Assembly: GCA_903941145.1 (NCBI GenBank)
Contig: CAJANQ010000180.1
Span: forward strand, 1-8,719
Direction of reading: 5' to 3'
DNA from: an uncultured Actinomycetes bacterium
GTDB taxonomy: Bacteria; Actinomycetota; Acidimicrobiia; Acidimicrobiales; Microtrichaceae
Length of the DNA stretch: 8,719 nt
The notes below the pieces were generated by a model, which did no database searches, was not told the DNA's origin, and saw nothing but the letters and a program-made list of their open reading frames with translations. Position 1 is the stretch's first letter, and every line of letters starts with the position of its first letter. Of this stretch, positions 1 through 6,882 are shown piece after piece. A program made the translations under genes and the position numbers.

Positions 1-690
1 CGATCTGTCCTCCCCCGCGGCGACGAGCACCGCGCCGACGAACTCGTACCAGGACACCGCACCCTGGTTGGTGGTGTGCACGACGCCGCCCGGCCGGTCC
101 TGGGCGAGCCGGAGCAGCATCGGGGCCAGGTCGGCGGTGAACGTGGGGTGCCCCACCTGGTCGTCGACGAACCGCAGCACCGGCTGCTCGGCCAGGAGCC
201 GCAGGACGGTCCAGACCATGTTGGGTCCGTGCTCGCCGCACACCCACGAGGTGCGCGCCACCGTCGCGTCGGGCCCGAGCGCCCGCTCCCCCTCCAGCTT
301 GGAACGGCCGTAGACGGACAGCGGACAGGGCTCGTCGTCCTCGTCGTAGGGACCGGCCTTGGTCCCGTCGAACACGTAGTCGGTGGACACGTAGACCACG
401 TGCGCCCCGACCGACTCCGCCGCACGCGCCACGTGCCCGGTGGCGGTGGCGTTGACCGCGAATGCCAGCTCCTGCTCGGTCTCGCAGCGGTCGACCGCGG
501 TGAAGGCTGCGGCGTGGACGACCGCGTCCGGGCGCACGTCCGCCAGCAGGGCACGGACCTCGTCGGCGTCGGTCAGGTCGGCCCCGCCCGACTGCACGTC
601 GGTGCCGACGACCTCGTGGCCCGACGCTGCCCCGGCGAGGACCAGCTCCGTCCCGAGCTGGCCGTCGGCGCCGGTCACCAGCAGCTTCAT
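1..690 (-). CDS. rfbD: dTDP-4-dehydrorhamnose reductase RfbD/RmlD (3' end outside window)
   Basis: Last enzyme of dTDP-L-rhamnose synthesis: NAD(P)H-dependent reduction of the 4-keto group of dTDP-4-dehydro-L-rhamnose in the cytoplasm. The first 230 codons are present, and the frame runs off the left edge still open; the family is usually about 280-300 residues. The N-terminus has the Rossmann nucleotide-binding motif GADGQLG (residues 7-13). STDYVFDG lies near residues 103-110, and the SDR catalytic pair is Tyr127 and Lys131 in YGRSK. The family motif SWYEF occurs near residue 213. The ATG start at 690 overlaps the rfbB stop as ATGA, so translation is probably coupled to rfbB. No independent promoter is seen. 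The identification is secure; only the C-terminal substrate-binding part is unseen. Confidence 0.95.
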   Translation of the reverse strand, partial: MKLLVTGADGQLGTELVLAGAASGHEVVGTDVQSGGADLTDADEVRALLADVRPDAVVHAAAFTAVDRCETEQELAFAVNATATGHVARAAESVGAHVVYVSTDYVFDGTKAGPYDEDDEPCPLSVYGRSKLEGERALGPDATVARTSWVCGEHGPNMVWTVLRLLAEQPVLRFVDDQVGHPTFTADLAPMLLRLAQDRPGGVVHTTNQGAVSWYEFVGAVLVAAGEDRS

Positions 691-1655
691 CGGTTGCGGA
701 CCCGTTCCAGCAGGGGCTCCCACCAGTCGGGGCGGTCCCGGTAGAAGGCCACCGTGCGCTCGAGCCCCTCGTCCAGGCCGGTCGACGGCGACCAGCCCAA
801 CGCACGGACCCGGTCCGACGTCACCGAGTAGCGGAGGTCGTGGCCGGGCCGGTCCGCGACGTGCTCGACCGACGACGCGTCCGCGCCGGTGAGCGCCAGC
901 AGACGGTCCGTGAGGTCCAGGTTCGTGAGCTCGTTGCCGCCGCCCACGTTGTAGACGGTCCCGACCTCGCCACGACGCAGCACCAGGTCGAGCGCCGCGC
1001 AGTTGTCCTCGACGAACAGCCAGTCCCGCACGTTGCGGCCGTCGCCGTAGAGCGGCACGGTCAGGCCACGGAGGAGGTTCGTGACGAACAGCGGCACGAC
1101 CTTCTCGGGGAACTGGAACGGCCCGTACTGGTTGGACGAGCGGGTCACGACGACCGGCACGTCGTGCGACGCGACGTACGACAGCGCCAGCAGGTCCGAG
1201 GCCGCCTTGGACGCCGAGTACGGCGAGGTCGGCCCCAGCGGGTCGTCCTCGGTGAAGGACCCCGTCGCCCGGGAGCCGTAGACCTCGTCGGTCGAGACGT
1301 GGAGGAACCGCTGGACGCCCAGCTGCCGGGCGACGTCGCACAGGACGTTGGTCCCCTGGCAGTTGGTCCGGACGAACGCGTCAGGGTCGTAGAGCGACCG
1401 GTCGACGTGCGTCTCGGCCGCCAGGTGCACGACGGCGTCGCAGCCGGTCATGGCGGCGAGGACGGCCTCGCGGTCGGCGACGTCGCCCTGCACGAACGAG
1501 TAGCGGGGGTCGTCGGCGACCTCGGCCAGGTTCGCCAGGTTCCCGGCGTAGGTGAGTGCGTCGAGCACCCGCACCTCGTCGTCGGTCGTGCGCAGCACGT
1601 GCCGCACGTAGTTGGACCCGATGAACCCGGCCCCGCCGGTGACGAGGAGCCGCAT
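687..1655 (-). CDS. rfbB: dTDP-glucose 4,6-dehydratase RfbB/RmlB
   Basis: Second step of dTDP-L-rhamnose synthesis: NAD+-dependent conversion of dTDP-D-glucose to dTDP-4-keto-6-deoxy-D-glucose. It is a 322-residue extended SDR, a normal length for the family. Visible motifs are GGAGFIG (7-13), the STDEVYG block (121-127) carrying the dehydratase Asp123-Glu124 pair, and YSASK (146-150) with catalytic Tyr146 and Lys150. Further along are RSSNQYGPFQFPEK (172-185) and the RDW motif (210-212), all classical RmlB signatures. The ATG at 1655 lies 1 nt after the rfbC stop. No strong Shine-Dalgarno is visible, so translation probably depends on coupling. The stop overlaps the rfbD start. Nothing is missing or truncated. 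Confidence 0.97.
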   Translation of the reverse strand: MRLLVTGGAGFIGSNYVRHVLRTTDDEVRVLDALTYAGNLANLAEVADDPRYSFVQGDVADREAVLAAMTGCDAVVHLAAETHVDRSLYDPDAFVRTNCQGTNVLCDVARQLGVQRFLHVSTDEVYGSRATGSFTEDDPLGPTSPYSASKAASDLLALSYVASHDVPVVVTRSSNQYGPFQFPEKVVPLFVTNLLRGLTVPLYGDGRNVRDWLFVEDNCAALDLVLRRGEVGTVYNVGGGNELTNLDLTDRLLALTGADASSVEHVADRPGHDLRYSVTSDRVRALGWSPSTGLDEGLERTVAFYRDRPDWWEPLLERVRNR

Positions 1656-1656
1656 G

Positions 1657-2226
1657 TCAGCGCTGGCCCGCGGACGGCAGCTGCTCCGCGGGGATCTGGT
1701 CCCGACGGGGGTTGGCCTGGTCCCGGGCCGACAGCATCGGGTCCACCACTCCCCAGTCGGCCCCCACCGCCGGGTCGTCCCACCACAGTCCCAGCTCGTC
1801 GGCCGGGTCGTAGTAGTTGTCGACCAGGTACGTGATCGTGAGGTCGGTCAGCGCTGCGAACCCGTGGGCCACGCCGGGCGGGATGTACAGCGCCAGGTGG
1901 TTGTTGGGCCCGCCGTCGACGTCGCCCAGGTCGAGGGCCATGGTGGCGCCGTCGGTCGGGCTGCCGTGGCGCAGGTCGTGCAGCACCACGCGGGCGTGGC
2001 CGGACGGCACGTACCAGTAGTCGGCCTGGTGCAGGTGGAAGTGCAGGCCGACCACGCAACCGGCGGCGCGGTCGCCGCGGTTGGCCTGGACCATCTCCCG
2101 GCCTCCCGGCACCCACTCCCGCCGGTAGGACTCGACGAAGAGCCCCCGCTCGTCGGAGAAGACCTTCGGCTCGACCACGAACACGCCCTCGATCTCGGTC
2201 GCCGCTGTCACCGTTGCCATGCCCAT
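1657..2226 (-). CDS. rfbC: dTDP-4-dehydrorhamnose 3,5-epimerase family protein (RfbC/RmlC-like, atypical active site)
   Basis: Cupin-fold epimerase of 189 residues, expected to convert dTDP-4-keto-6-deoxy-D-glucose to dTDP-4-keto-L-rhamnose. Family features include FSDERGLFVESY (23-34), the GLHF block with His62, IPPGVAHGF with His121, and the YLVDNYY/DE.G..W.DP region with Tyr133. LSARD supplies Asp169. The candidate catalytic His62, Tyr133 and Asp169 are therefore kept. The usual VLRGLHFQ...QGKLVR segment is instead CVVGLHFHLHQADYWYV, so the expected Arg before GLHF and the Lys of QGK are absent. The start at 2226 is preferred over Met3 (2220) because AGGAAG (2239-2234) sits 7 nt upstream of it. 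Context between rfbA and rfbB strongly supports the rhamnose role, but a related epimerase with different substrate preference is possible. Confidence 0.88.
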   Translation of the reverse strand: MGMATVTAATEIEGVFVVEPKVFSDERGLFVESYRREWVPGGREMVQANRGDRAAGCVVGLHFHLHQADYWYVPSGHARVVLHDLRHGSPTDGATMALDLGDVDGGPNNHLALYIPPGVAHGFAALTDLTITYLVDNYYDPADELGLWWDDPAVGADWGVVDPMLSARDQANPRRDQIPAEQLPSAGQR

Positions 2227-2233
2227 GAGGAGA

Positions 2234-2239
2234 CTTCCT
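2234..2239 (-). promoter_or_regulatory. Shine-Dalgarno of rfbC
   Basis: AGGAAG lies 7 nt before the ATG at 2226 and 13 nt before the alternative ATG at 2220, so it decides the start in favour of 2226. It is one of the few clear ribosome binding sites in the window, which contrasts with the SD-less starts of rfbA, the amidase and the glycosyltransferase. Confidence 0.6.
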
Positions 2240-2248
2240 AGTCGGTGT

Positions 2249-2275
2249 GCGGCCCGCCGGAGGACGACGGGCCGC
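2249..2275 (-). other. Hairpin in the rfbA-rfbC gap
   Basis: A perfect 8-bp inverted repeat (arms GCGGCCCG, 2249-2256, and CGGGCCGC, 2268-2275) with an 11-nt loop begins directly after the rfbA stop codon. No U-run follows, so full termination is unlikely. It may dampen read-through into rfbC or protect the upstream mRNA from decay. The structure is seen directly; its function is inferred. Confidence 0.45.
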
Positions 2276-3367
2276 TCAGAGCTCGATCACGCAGTCGTCG
2301 CCGACCATCAGCCGGACGCCGCGCCCGGACGCCACCGGGGCACCGCCCGGCGCGCCCTCGACCGCAGTGCCACGACCGACCAGCGAGTCGACCATGCGGG
2401 GCACGTCGGAGATCCGGGCCCCGTCGAGCAGCACCGAGTGCTCGACACCGCTCCGCACGATCTCGCAGCCGGCGCCGACCGCCACGTCGGGACCGACCCG
2501 GGCCGCCGCCAGGCGGGCACCGGCGCCGATGACCACCGGCCCGACCAGGTGGCAGTCCACGACGGTGGCACCGGGCTCGACCACGACCGGGCCGTCGACC
2601 ACGGTGAGCGCGTCGACCGATCCCTCGACCCGGTGCTCCAGCGTCTCCAACACGCGGCGGTTGGACTCGAGGAGCGGGTCCTTCTTCCCCGTGTCGAGCC
2701 ACCAGCCCGTCAACAGCTCGTGGTGGACCGTGTGCCCGGCGTCGATGAGCCAGCCGATGGCGTCGGTGATCTCCAGCTCGCCACGCTCGGACGGCACGAT
2801 CGCCGCCACCGCCTCGTGGACCGCGGGCGTGAACAGGTAGACACCGACGAGCGCCAGGTTGGACGGCGGGTCGGCCGGCTTCTCGACCAGCTCGACCACC
2901 CGGCCGGCGTCGTCCAGGCGGGCCACACCGAACCGGTGGGGGTCGGGCACCTCGCTCAGCAGGATGGACGCCGACGGACCGTCGGCCGAGGACCGGGCCG
3001 CGGCGAACGAGTCGAGCAGGGGCTGCAGCCCCTGCTCCAGCATGTTGTCGCCCAGGTACATGACGAAGTCGTCCTGGCCGAGGAACTCCCGTGCCACCAG
3101 GACGCAGTGGGCCAACCCCAACGGGTCGGGCTGGTGGATCCAGGTGACCGTGGCGCCGAACCGGGAGCCGTCGCCGACGGCGGCCATCACCTCCTCCGCG
3201 GTCTCCCCCACAATGATCCCGATGTCGGTGATCCCGGCCTCGACCATGTCCTCGAGCGCGTAGAAGAGGATGGGCTTGTTGGCGACGGGGACCAGCTGCT
3301 TGGCGCTCGTGTACGTGATCGGCCGCAGACGGGTACCGCGACCGCCCGACAGGATGAGCCCTTTCAT
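2276..3367 (-). CDS. rfbA: Glucose-1-phosphate thymidylyltransferase RfbA/RmlA, long form
   Basis: First step of dTDP-L-rhamnose synthesis: dTTP plus glucose-1-phosphate gives dTDP-glucose and pyrophosphate, in the cytoplasm. It has 363 residues, which is the long (StrD-like) RmlA form rather than the common form of about 290. The nucleotidyltransferase domain (about 1-240) has the signature LSGGRGTRLRP (6-16), SAKQLVPVANKP (21-32) with Lys23, YLGDN (104-108) with metal-binding Asp107, VEKP (161-164) and WLDTG (223-227). The C-terminal part (about 250-335) has the hexapeptide-like spacing of a left-handed beta-helix. The ATG at 3367 has no Shine-Dalgarno but has a -10-like TAGGGT 7 nt upstream, suggesting a leaderless transcript. 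It is probably the first gene of the rfbACBD operon, with a 49-nt gap to rfbC. Confidence 0.95.
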   Translation of the reverse strand: MKGLILSGGRGTRLRPITYTSAKQLVPVANKPILFYALEDMVEAGITDIGIIVGETAEEVMAAVGDGSRFGATVTWIHQPDPLGLAHCVLVAREFLGQDDFVMYLGDNMLEQGLQPLLDSFAAARSSADGPSASILLSEVPDPHRFGVARLDDAGRVVELVEKPADPPSNLALVGVYLFTPAVHEAVAAIVPSERGELEITDAIGWLIDAGHTVHHELLTGWWLDTGKKDPLLESNRRVLETLEHRVEGSVDALTVVDGPVVVEPGATVVDCHLVGPVVIGAGARLAAARVGPDVAVGAGCEIVRSGVEHSVLLDGARISDVPRMVDSLVGRGTAVEGAPGGAPVASGRGVRLMVGDDCVIEL

Positions 3368-3374
3368 GGGCCCG

Positions 3375-3405
3375 ACCCTAGAGGCCGAGGCTCACTTCAC
3401 GACAA
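3375..3405 (-). promoter_or_regulatory. Candidate promoter of rfbACBD (leaderless)
   Basis: A -10-like TAGGGT (3380-3375) ends 7 nt before the rfbA ATG. A possible -35, TTGTCG (3405-3400), is 19 bp upstream and lies inside the last codons of the amidase gene. With the usual distance from -10 to transcription start, the mRNA would begin at or next to the start codon, in keeping with the lack of a ribosome binding site. The -10 is convincing mainly because the same arrangement recurs at two neighbouring genes; the -35 is weak. Confidence 0.5.
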
Positions 3406-5470
3406 GGCGCTTGCACGTCAGCGAGGTGTCGGTCCCGAGACCAAGGTTGTGGGCCACGACGCACACGTTGTGGGTGCCCTTCGCCGCGGGGACGGTGGCC
3501 TCGAACCCGTGGTTCGGCCCGAGCCCGGGGAACCAGACCAGCTGGTCCGGCCGCGGGCGGTCGGCGGCGACCGCGGTGCCGGCCGAACCGACGAACACTG
3601 CGACGAAGGTGGGTGCCACCGACTCGTCGTCGACGGCCCAGCCCTTGACCTTGACCCGGCCCGGCTCGGTGGCGAGCAGCTCGACCACGCCGCGCGGCGG
3701 AGCACCGGGCACCACCGGGTTGGTGCAGTCCGCGACCGTGTCGGCACCGGCACCCACGTTGCGGGCCCGCAGGCAGAGCTGGTGGCGTCCACCCGGCACA
3801 CCGTCCAGGCGCACCATCCCGACGCCCTCGGAGTTGGTGCTCTTGGTCGCCCGCACCTTGCCGTCGACCAGCACGTCGGCCACGAACGGGGCCTTCCCTT
3901 GGGCGTCCGCGACGCGGAACGCCGTCATGACCGTGCCCGGCGCGACCGTCGTGGCGAACAGCTCCCCGGTCGGGGCCCGGCCCGCCGGGTCCGCAACCCG
4001 AAGACTGGTGCAGCCGAGCGGCTCGTCACCGACCACTGCGCCCTGGTCCACGATGGTGGCGCACGCCTCGGCGAAGCCCGGTGGCACCCCGGAGACGGTC
4101 AGCGAGAACCCGGACGCCAGCGGCGCGCCGGCAAAGCCCGGCAGGGCCTGCACGTCGGCCCGGTTCAGCGAGGTGACGGCCTCGACGGTCCGTCCCGCCA
4201 CTGTCAGACGGACCTTGGCCGGCCCGCCCAGGCCAGGGTCGACCGCGTAGCCCGCCACGCGCACCGTGCCCGGTGCCGGCATGGTGACCGACTCCACGGA
4301 ACCTGAAGGGCCCGACGTAGCGAGGATCCAGTTCGTCCACTCCTGCGCCCGGGTACGCATCCCGCCCAGGTAGCCGTAGATGCTGCCCGGGCAGCCGGTG
4401 GCACCCACGTCCTTGTGGCCCACCACGCGGGGCAGGTCGACGACCCTGCCCGCCGCGATCGAGGACGACCCGCCCGATGTGAACGAGGTGCGGCCGGTCG
4501 GGCTGATCCCGTGCATGGCGAACTTCCAGCCGACCAGCTTCGACACCGACTCCTGCGTCGCTGCGCCGGGCAGCACGCCGGGCAGCGAGTAGTCGCCCAG
4601 GACCATGACGCCGACCGTCGAGGTGTTGAAGCCCATGGCGTGCGCACCGACGACCGGACGGTCGATACCGCCGCCACGGCCCTCCCAGATCGTGCCGAAC
4701 TTGTCGACCACGAAGTTGTAGGCCATGTCCGACCAGCCGCGGCCGTCCATGTGGTACGCCTGGATCGACCGGAGCACCGACGGCACCTGCGCCGACGTGT
4801 ACGTGTTGCCGCTGGCGGAGTGGTGCACGACGGCGAGCTTGAGCGACGAGGCGTAGCTGGGCGAGCTGTTGGTGGCTCTGGCCCCCCACTCGGCCCGCGT
4901 GTGCACGGTGAGCGGCCGCGCGGTGGAGGCGCCGGCCAACAACGTCGTGTCGGCCGCGCTGCGTCGGAGCTCCTCGGAGACGGTGACCACGTCGGCCACC
5001 TTGGCGTCGGTCCGACCCAGGTTGACCTCGTAGCCGACGGCGCCGCCCGTCCACACGGCGTCGGTGCCGGCCGAGGTGGTGCCGTCGGGGCCCTCGTCGG
5101 CCGAGACCGACAGGACCTGCCACGGGTCCCACCCGCCGTCCGGGCGCTGGGTGCGGAGGAACACGGGCGCGGAAGGGGCCCGGTCGAACGTCAGGCCAAT
5201 GCTGTTGAACGTGTCGACCGAGGTGTCGGCGGCGGCGACACGGTCGCCGGTGGCCGGGGTGCCCGACTGCACCTCGAGGGTGCGCAGCTCGGCGGCCGAA
5301 GCGTCCTGGACGGCCGGCAGCACACGGTGGGCGCCGACGGCGACGGACGTAAAGGACCAGCTGGGAAGGGGCAGTGTGGCGAGCAGCATGCCCAGGCCGC
5401 CGGCGACGACGGCCAGACGGACGGCACGCCGACGACGACGGACGCGAACGCGTGGCTGGGGGGAAGCCAT
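3392..5470 (-). CDS. Secreted N-acetylmuramoyl-L-alanine amidase, PGRP type, with C-terminal repeat modules
   Basis: Exported zinc amidase of 692 residues, expected to cut the bond between N-acetylmuramic acid and L-alanine in peptidoglycan. The N-terminus is Arg-rich (7-18) followed by a hydrophobic stretch (about 19-38), which is a signal peptide or anchor; no clean twin-arginine motif is seen. Residues about 60-185 are beta-rich and contain a WDPWQVL segment common before actinobacterial PGRP domains. The PGRP/amidase_2 domain spans about 186-385. It has the RAEWGAR entry motif, VVHHSA with Zn ligand His216, the AYNF Tyr251, GRGGG, VGAHAMGFN, and GHKDVGATGCPG with Zn ligands His352 and Cys360, so it looks catalytically intact. 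Residues about 392-692 form three related modules, each with two cysteines. The ATG at 5470 has no Shine-Dalgarno but has a TAGGCT 6 nt upstream. The exact substrate and role (remodelling, separation or defence) are not shown. Confidence 0.9.
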   Translation of the reverse strand: MASPQPRVRVRRRRRAVRLAVVAGGLGMLLATLPLPSWSFTSVAVGAHRVLPAVQDASAAELRTLEVQSGTPATGDRVAAADTSVDTFNSIGLTFDRAPSAPVFLRTQRPDGGWDPWQVLSVSADEGPDGTTSAGTDAVWTGGAVGYEVNLGRTDAKVADVVTVSEELRRSAADTTLLAGASTARPLTVHTRAEWGARATNSSPSYASSLKLAVVHHSASGNTYTSAQVPSVLRSIQAYHMDGRGWSDMAYNFVVDKFGTIWEGRGGGIDRPVVGAHAMGFNTSTVGVMVLGDYSLPGVLPGAATQESVSKLVGWKFAMHGISPTGRTSFTSGGSSSIAAGRVVDLPRVVGHKDVGATGCPGSIYGYLGGMRTRAQEWTNWILATSGPSGSVESVTMPAPGTVRVAGYAVDPGLGGPAKVRLTVAGRTVEAVTSLNRADVQALPGFAGAPLASGFSLTVSGVPPGFAEACATIVDQGAVVGDEPLGCTSLRVADPAGRAPTGELFATTVAPGTVMTAFRVADAQGKAPFVADVLVDGKVRATKSTNSEGVGMVRLDGVPGGRHQLCLRARNVGAGADTVADCTNPVVPGAPPRGVVELLATEPGRVKVKGWAVDDESVAPTFVAVFVGSAGTAVAADRPRPDQLVWFPGLGPNHGFEATVPAAKGTHNVCVVAHNLGLGTDTSLTCKRLVVK

Positions 5471-5476
5471 GGAATC

Positions 5477-5508
5477 AGCCTAGGAGTGGACCGGGCGACG
5501 GCGTCGGA
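5477..5508 (-). promoter_or_regulatory. Candidate leaderless promoter of the amidase gene
   Basis: TAGGCT (5482-5477) ends 6 nt before the ATG at 5470 and no ribosome binding site is present, so transcription probably starts at the start codon. TCCGAC (5508-5503) lies 20 bp upstream of the -10. The same word at the same distance precedes the glycosyltransferase -10. No canonical TTGACA is seen. Confidence 0.5.
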
Positions 5509-5515
5509 CGAAACA

Positions 5516-5552
5516 GGAAAATCACCGCCCGTCGAGCCCGTTGCGGGCCGAC
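5516..5552 (-). terminator. Candidate terminator of the glycosyltransferase gene
   Basis: A 9-bp stem with one bulged base and a 3-nt loop (arms 5531-5540 and 5544-5552) lies 28 nt after the glycosyltransferase stop. On the minus strand it is followed by GGGCGGTGATTTTCC, whose U-stretch (5521-5518) starts about 9 nt after the stem. The stem is good. The U-tract is short and somewhat distant, so this is a weak-to-moderate intrinsic terminator. Confidence 0.5.
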
Positions 5553-5580
5553 GTCCCGCCCGGGGCAGGGATTCGGGCGC

Positions 5581-6843
5581 TCAGGAACGGGTCGACAGGA
5601 GCGCGTCGGCGACCACGTCGGCGCAGTCGGACCAGGTCGGCGGGACGAACCCGCCGAGCCGGTCGACCGCAGCGGCCCGTGCCAGCGGGTCCAGCAGCGC
5701 GTCCACCGCGCCGGTCCAGCCGTCGACGTCGTCGGGGTCCACGACCGGCACGAACCCGGCGGCGACCTCTGGCAGCGCGCCACCGGTGGACGCCACGACC
5801 GGCGTCCGGCGCGCCATCGCCTCGACCAGCGGGAGGCCGTAGCCCTCGGCCCACGACGGCACCAGTGCGACGGTCGCCGAGCGGTACAGCGCCTCGAGGG
5901 TGGCGTCGCCGACCCCCTGCAGCCACTGCAGCCGCGACCCTGCGAGCGGGTGCCGCTCGAGCCGCGACACGACGTCGTCCGCGCTCCAGCCGGCGCGCCC
6001 CACGACCACCAGCGACAGGTCCGGGCGGGTGGCCGACAGGCGGTCGAACACGTCGAGCGCCAGCCCCAGGTTCTTGCGGGGCTCGACCGTCCCCACGACG
6101 AGCAGGAACGGCCCGTCGGGGACCGGCGTCAGCGGCGGTTCGGCGGACGCCACCACCGCCGGCAGCTCGGCACCGAGCGGGACGACCACTGTCGCCGGGG
6201 CGTCAGGACGCCGACGGTCGACCTCGTCCGCGGTGAACTGCGAGATCGCCAGCGTCAGCGACGCCGCGCCGAGCAGGTGGTCGGCGTGCCGCGTGAAGAC
6301 TCGGGCCAGGTCCGGCGTGAACCACTCGGGCCGGGTGAGCGGGAACAGGTCGTTGACCCAGCCGACCAGCACGACGCCGTGCTCGGCCAGCATCCGGTAC
6401 CAGCGGCTGCGGTCGAAGTGGTCGACGTTCCAGACGGCGTCGAGCTCGAGCACCACCGAGCCGGCGGGCCAGTCGCGCACCAGGAGCGACCGCTCGGCCT
6501 GACCGACCTTGTTGGCCTCGATGCGTCGGCGGACGCGGCGTGCGGCCGGCCGGAGCCCCACCGCGTCAATGGTGCCGGCCACCCGCTGGCGCGACGGGGA
6601 GCGCTCCGGAGGCGGGCCGGCCACGGCGTGGTCGACGACCTCGGAGACCAGCTGCTCGAGCTCGGCGGGCGTCAGGTGCCGGTGCAGCCTGAGCGGCTCG
6701 ACCAGCACGACCGGCTCGACCCGCAGGCGGTCGTCGGCCATGAGCTCACGGACGACCCGGCTCACGACCCGCTGGGTGCCCGCGCGCCAGCCCGAGCGCA
6801 GCGTCGACGTGACGTCGATGCGGACGAGGAGCGGGTCGGTCAC
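5581..6843 (-). CDS. GT4-family glycosyltransferase (group 1)
   Basis: Retaining GT-B glycosyltransferase of 420 residues, expected to transfer a sugar from a nucleotide donor to a glycan or lipid acceptor at the cytoplasmic membrane face. The C-terminal donor-binding half carries the GT4 signatures VGTVEPRKNL (250-259, with Arg256 and Lys257) and EGYGLPLVE (333-341), the E-x7-E motif with Glu333 and Glu341. LAISQFTADEV (198-208) matches the serine-containing turn that closes the N-terminal domain in this family. There is no signal peptide or membrane segment. The start is GTG at 6843, preceded by TACGGT at 7 nt and no Shine-Dalgarno, so it is probably leaderless. The best family resemblance is to mannosyl/rhamnosyl-type transferases of polysaccharide synthesis, and nearby rhamnose genes fit that. 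Donor and acceptor cannot be read from the sequence. Confidence 0.88.
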   Translation of the reverse strand: MTDPLLVRIDVTSTLRSGWRAGTQRVVSRVVRELMADDRLRVEPVVLVEPLRLHRHLTPAELEQLVSEVVDHAVAGPPPERSPSRQRVAGTIDAVGLRPAARRVRRRIEANKVGQAERSLLVRDWPAGSVVLELDAVWNVDHFDRSRWYRMLAEHGVVLVGWVNDLFPLTRPEWFTPDLARVFTRHADHLLGAASLTLAISQFTADEVDRRRPDAPATVVVPLGAELPAVVASAEPPLTPVPDGPFLLVVGTVEPRKNLGLALDVFDRLSATRPDLSLVVVGRAGWSADDVVSRLERHPLAGSRLQWLQGVGDATLEALYRSATVALVPSWAEGYGLPLVEAMARRTPVVASTGGALPEVAAGFVPVVDPDDVDGWTGAVDALLDPLARAAAVDRLGGFVPPTWSDCADVVADALLSTRS

Positions 6844-6850
6844 GCGTGGG

Positions 6851-6882
6851 ACCGTACCGGCCCCGCGCAGGGCCCGGTCGGA
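6851..6882 (-). promoter_or_regulatory. Candidate leaderless promoter of the glycosyltransferase gene
   Basis: TACGGT (6856-6851) ends 7 nt before the GTG start at 6843. TCCGAC (6882-6877) is 20 bp upstream of it, the same pairing seen before the amidase gene. The upstream element falls inside the terminator-like stem of the preceding gene, so the two signals overlap. Confidence 0.45.

Noticed and set aside
3392..3560. Possible terminator after the amidase gene
   Set aside because: The 24-nt gap to rfbA (3368-3391) has no stable hairpin or U-run; the gap instead carries the rfbA -10, so partial read-through is likely.
2219..4306. Very long open frame on the plus strand (695 codons)
   Set aside because: It lies antisense to rfbA and the amidase, both of which have full family motifs. 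Its translation is an Arg/Gly/His/Asp-rich low-complexity string typical of the shadow frame in very GC-rich DNA.
5431..5470. Tat signal in the Arg-rich amidase N-terminus
   Set aside because: There is a run of arginines but no S/T-R-R-x-F-L-K-like motif, so an ordinary Sec signal or membrane anchor is the safer reading.
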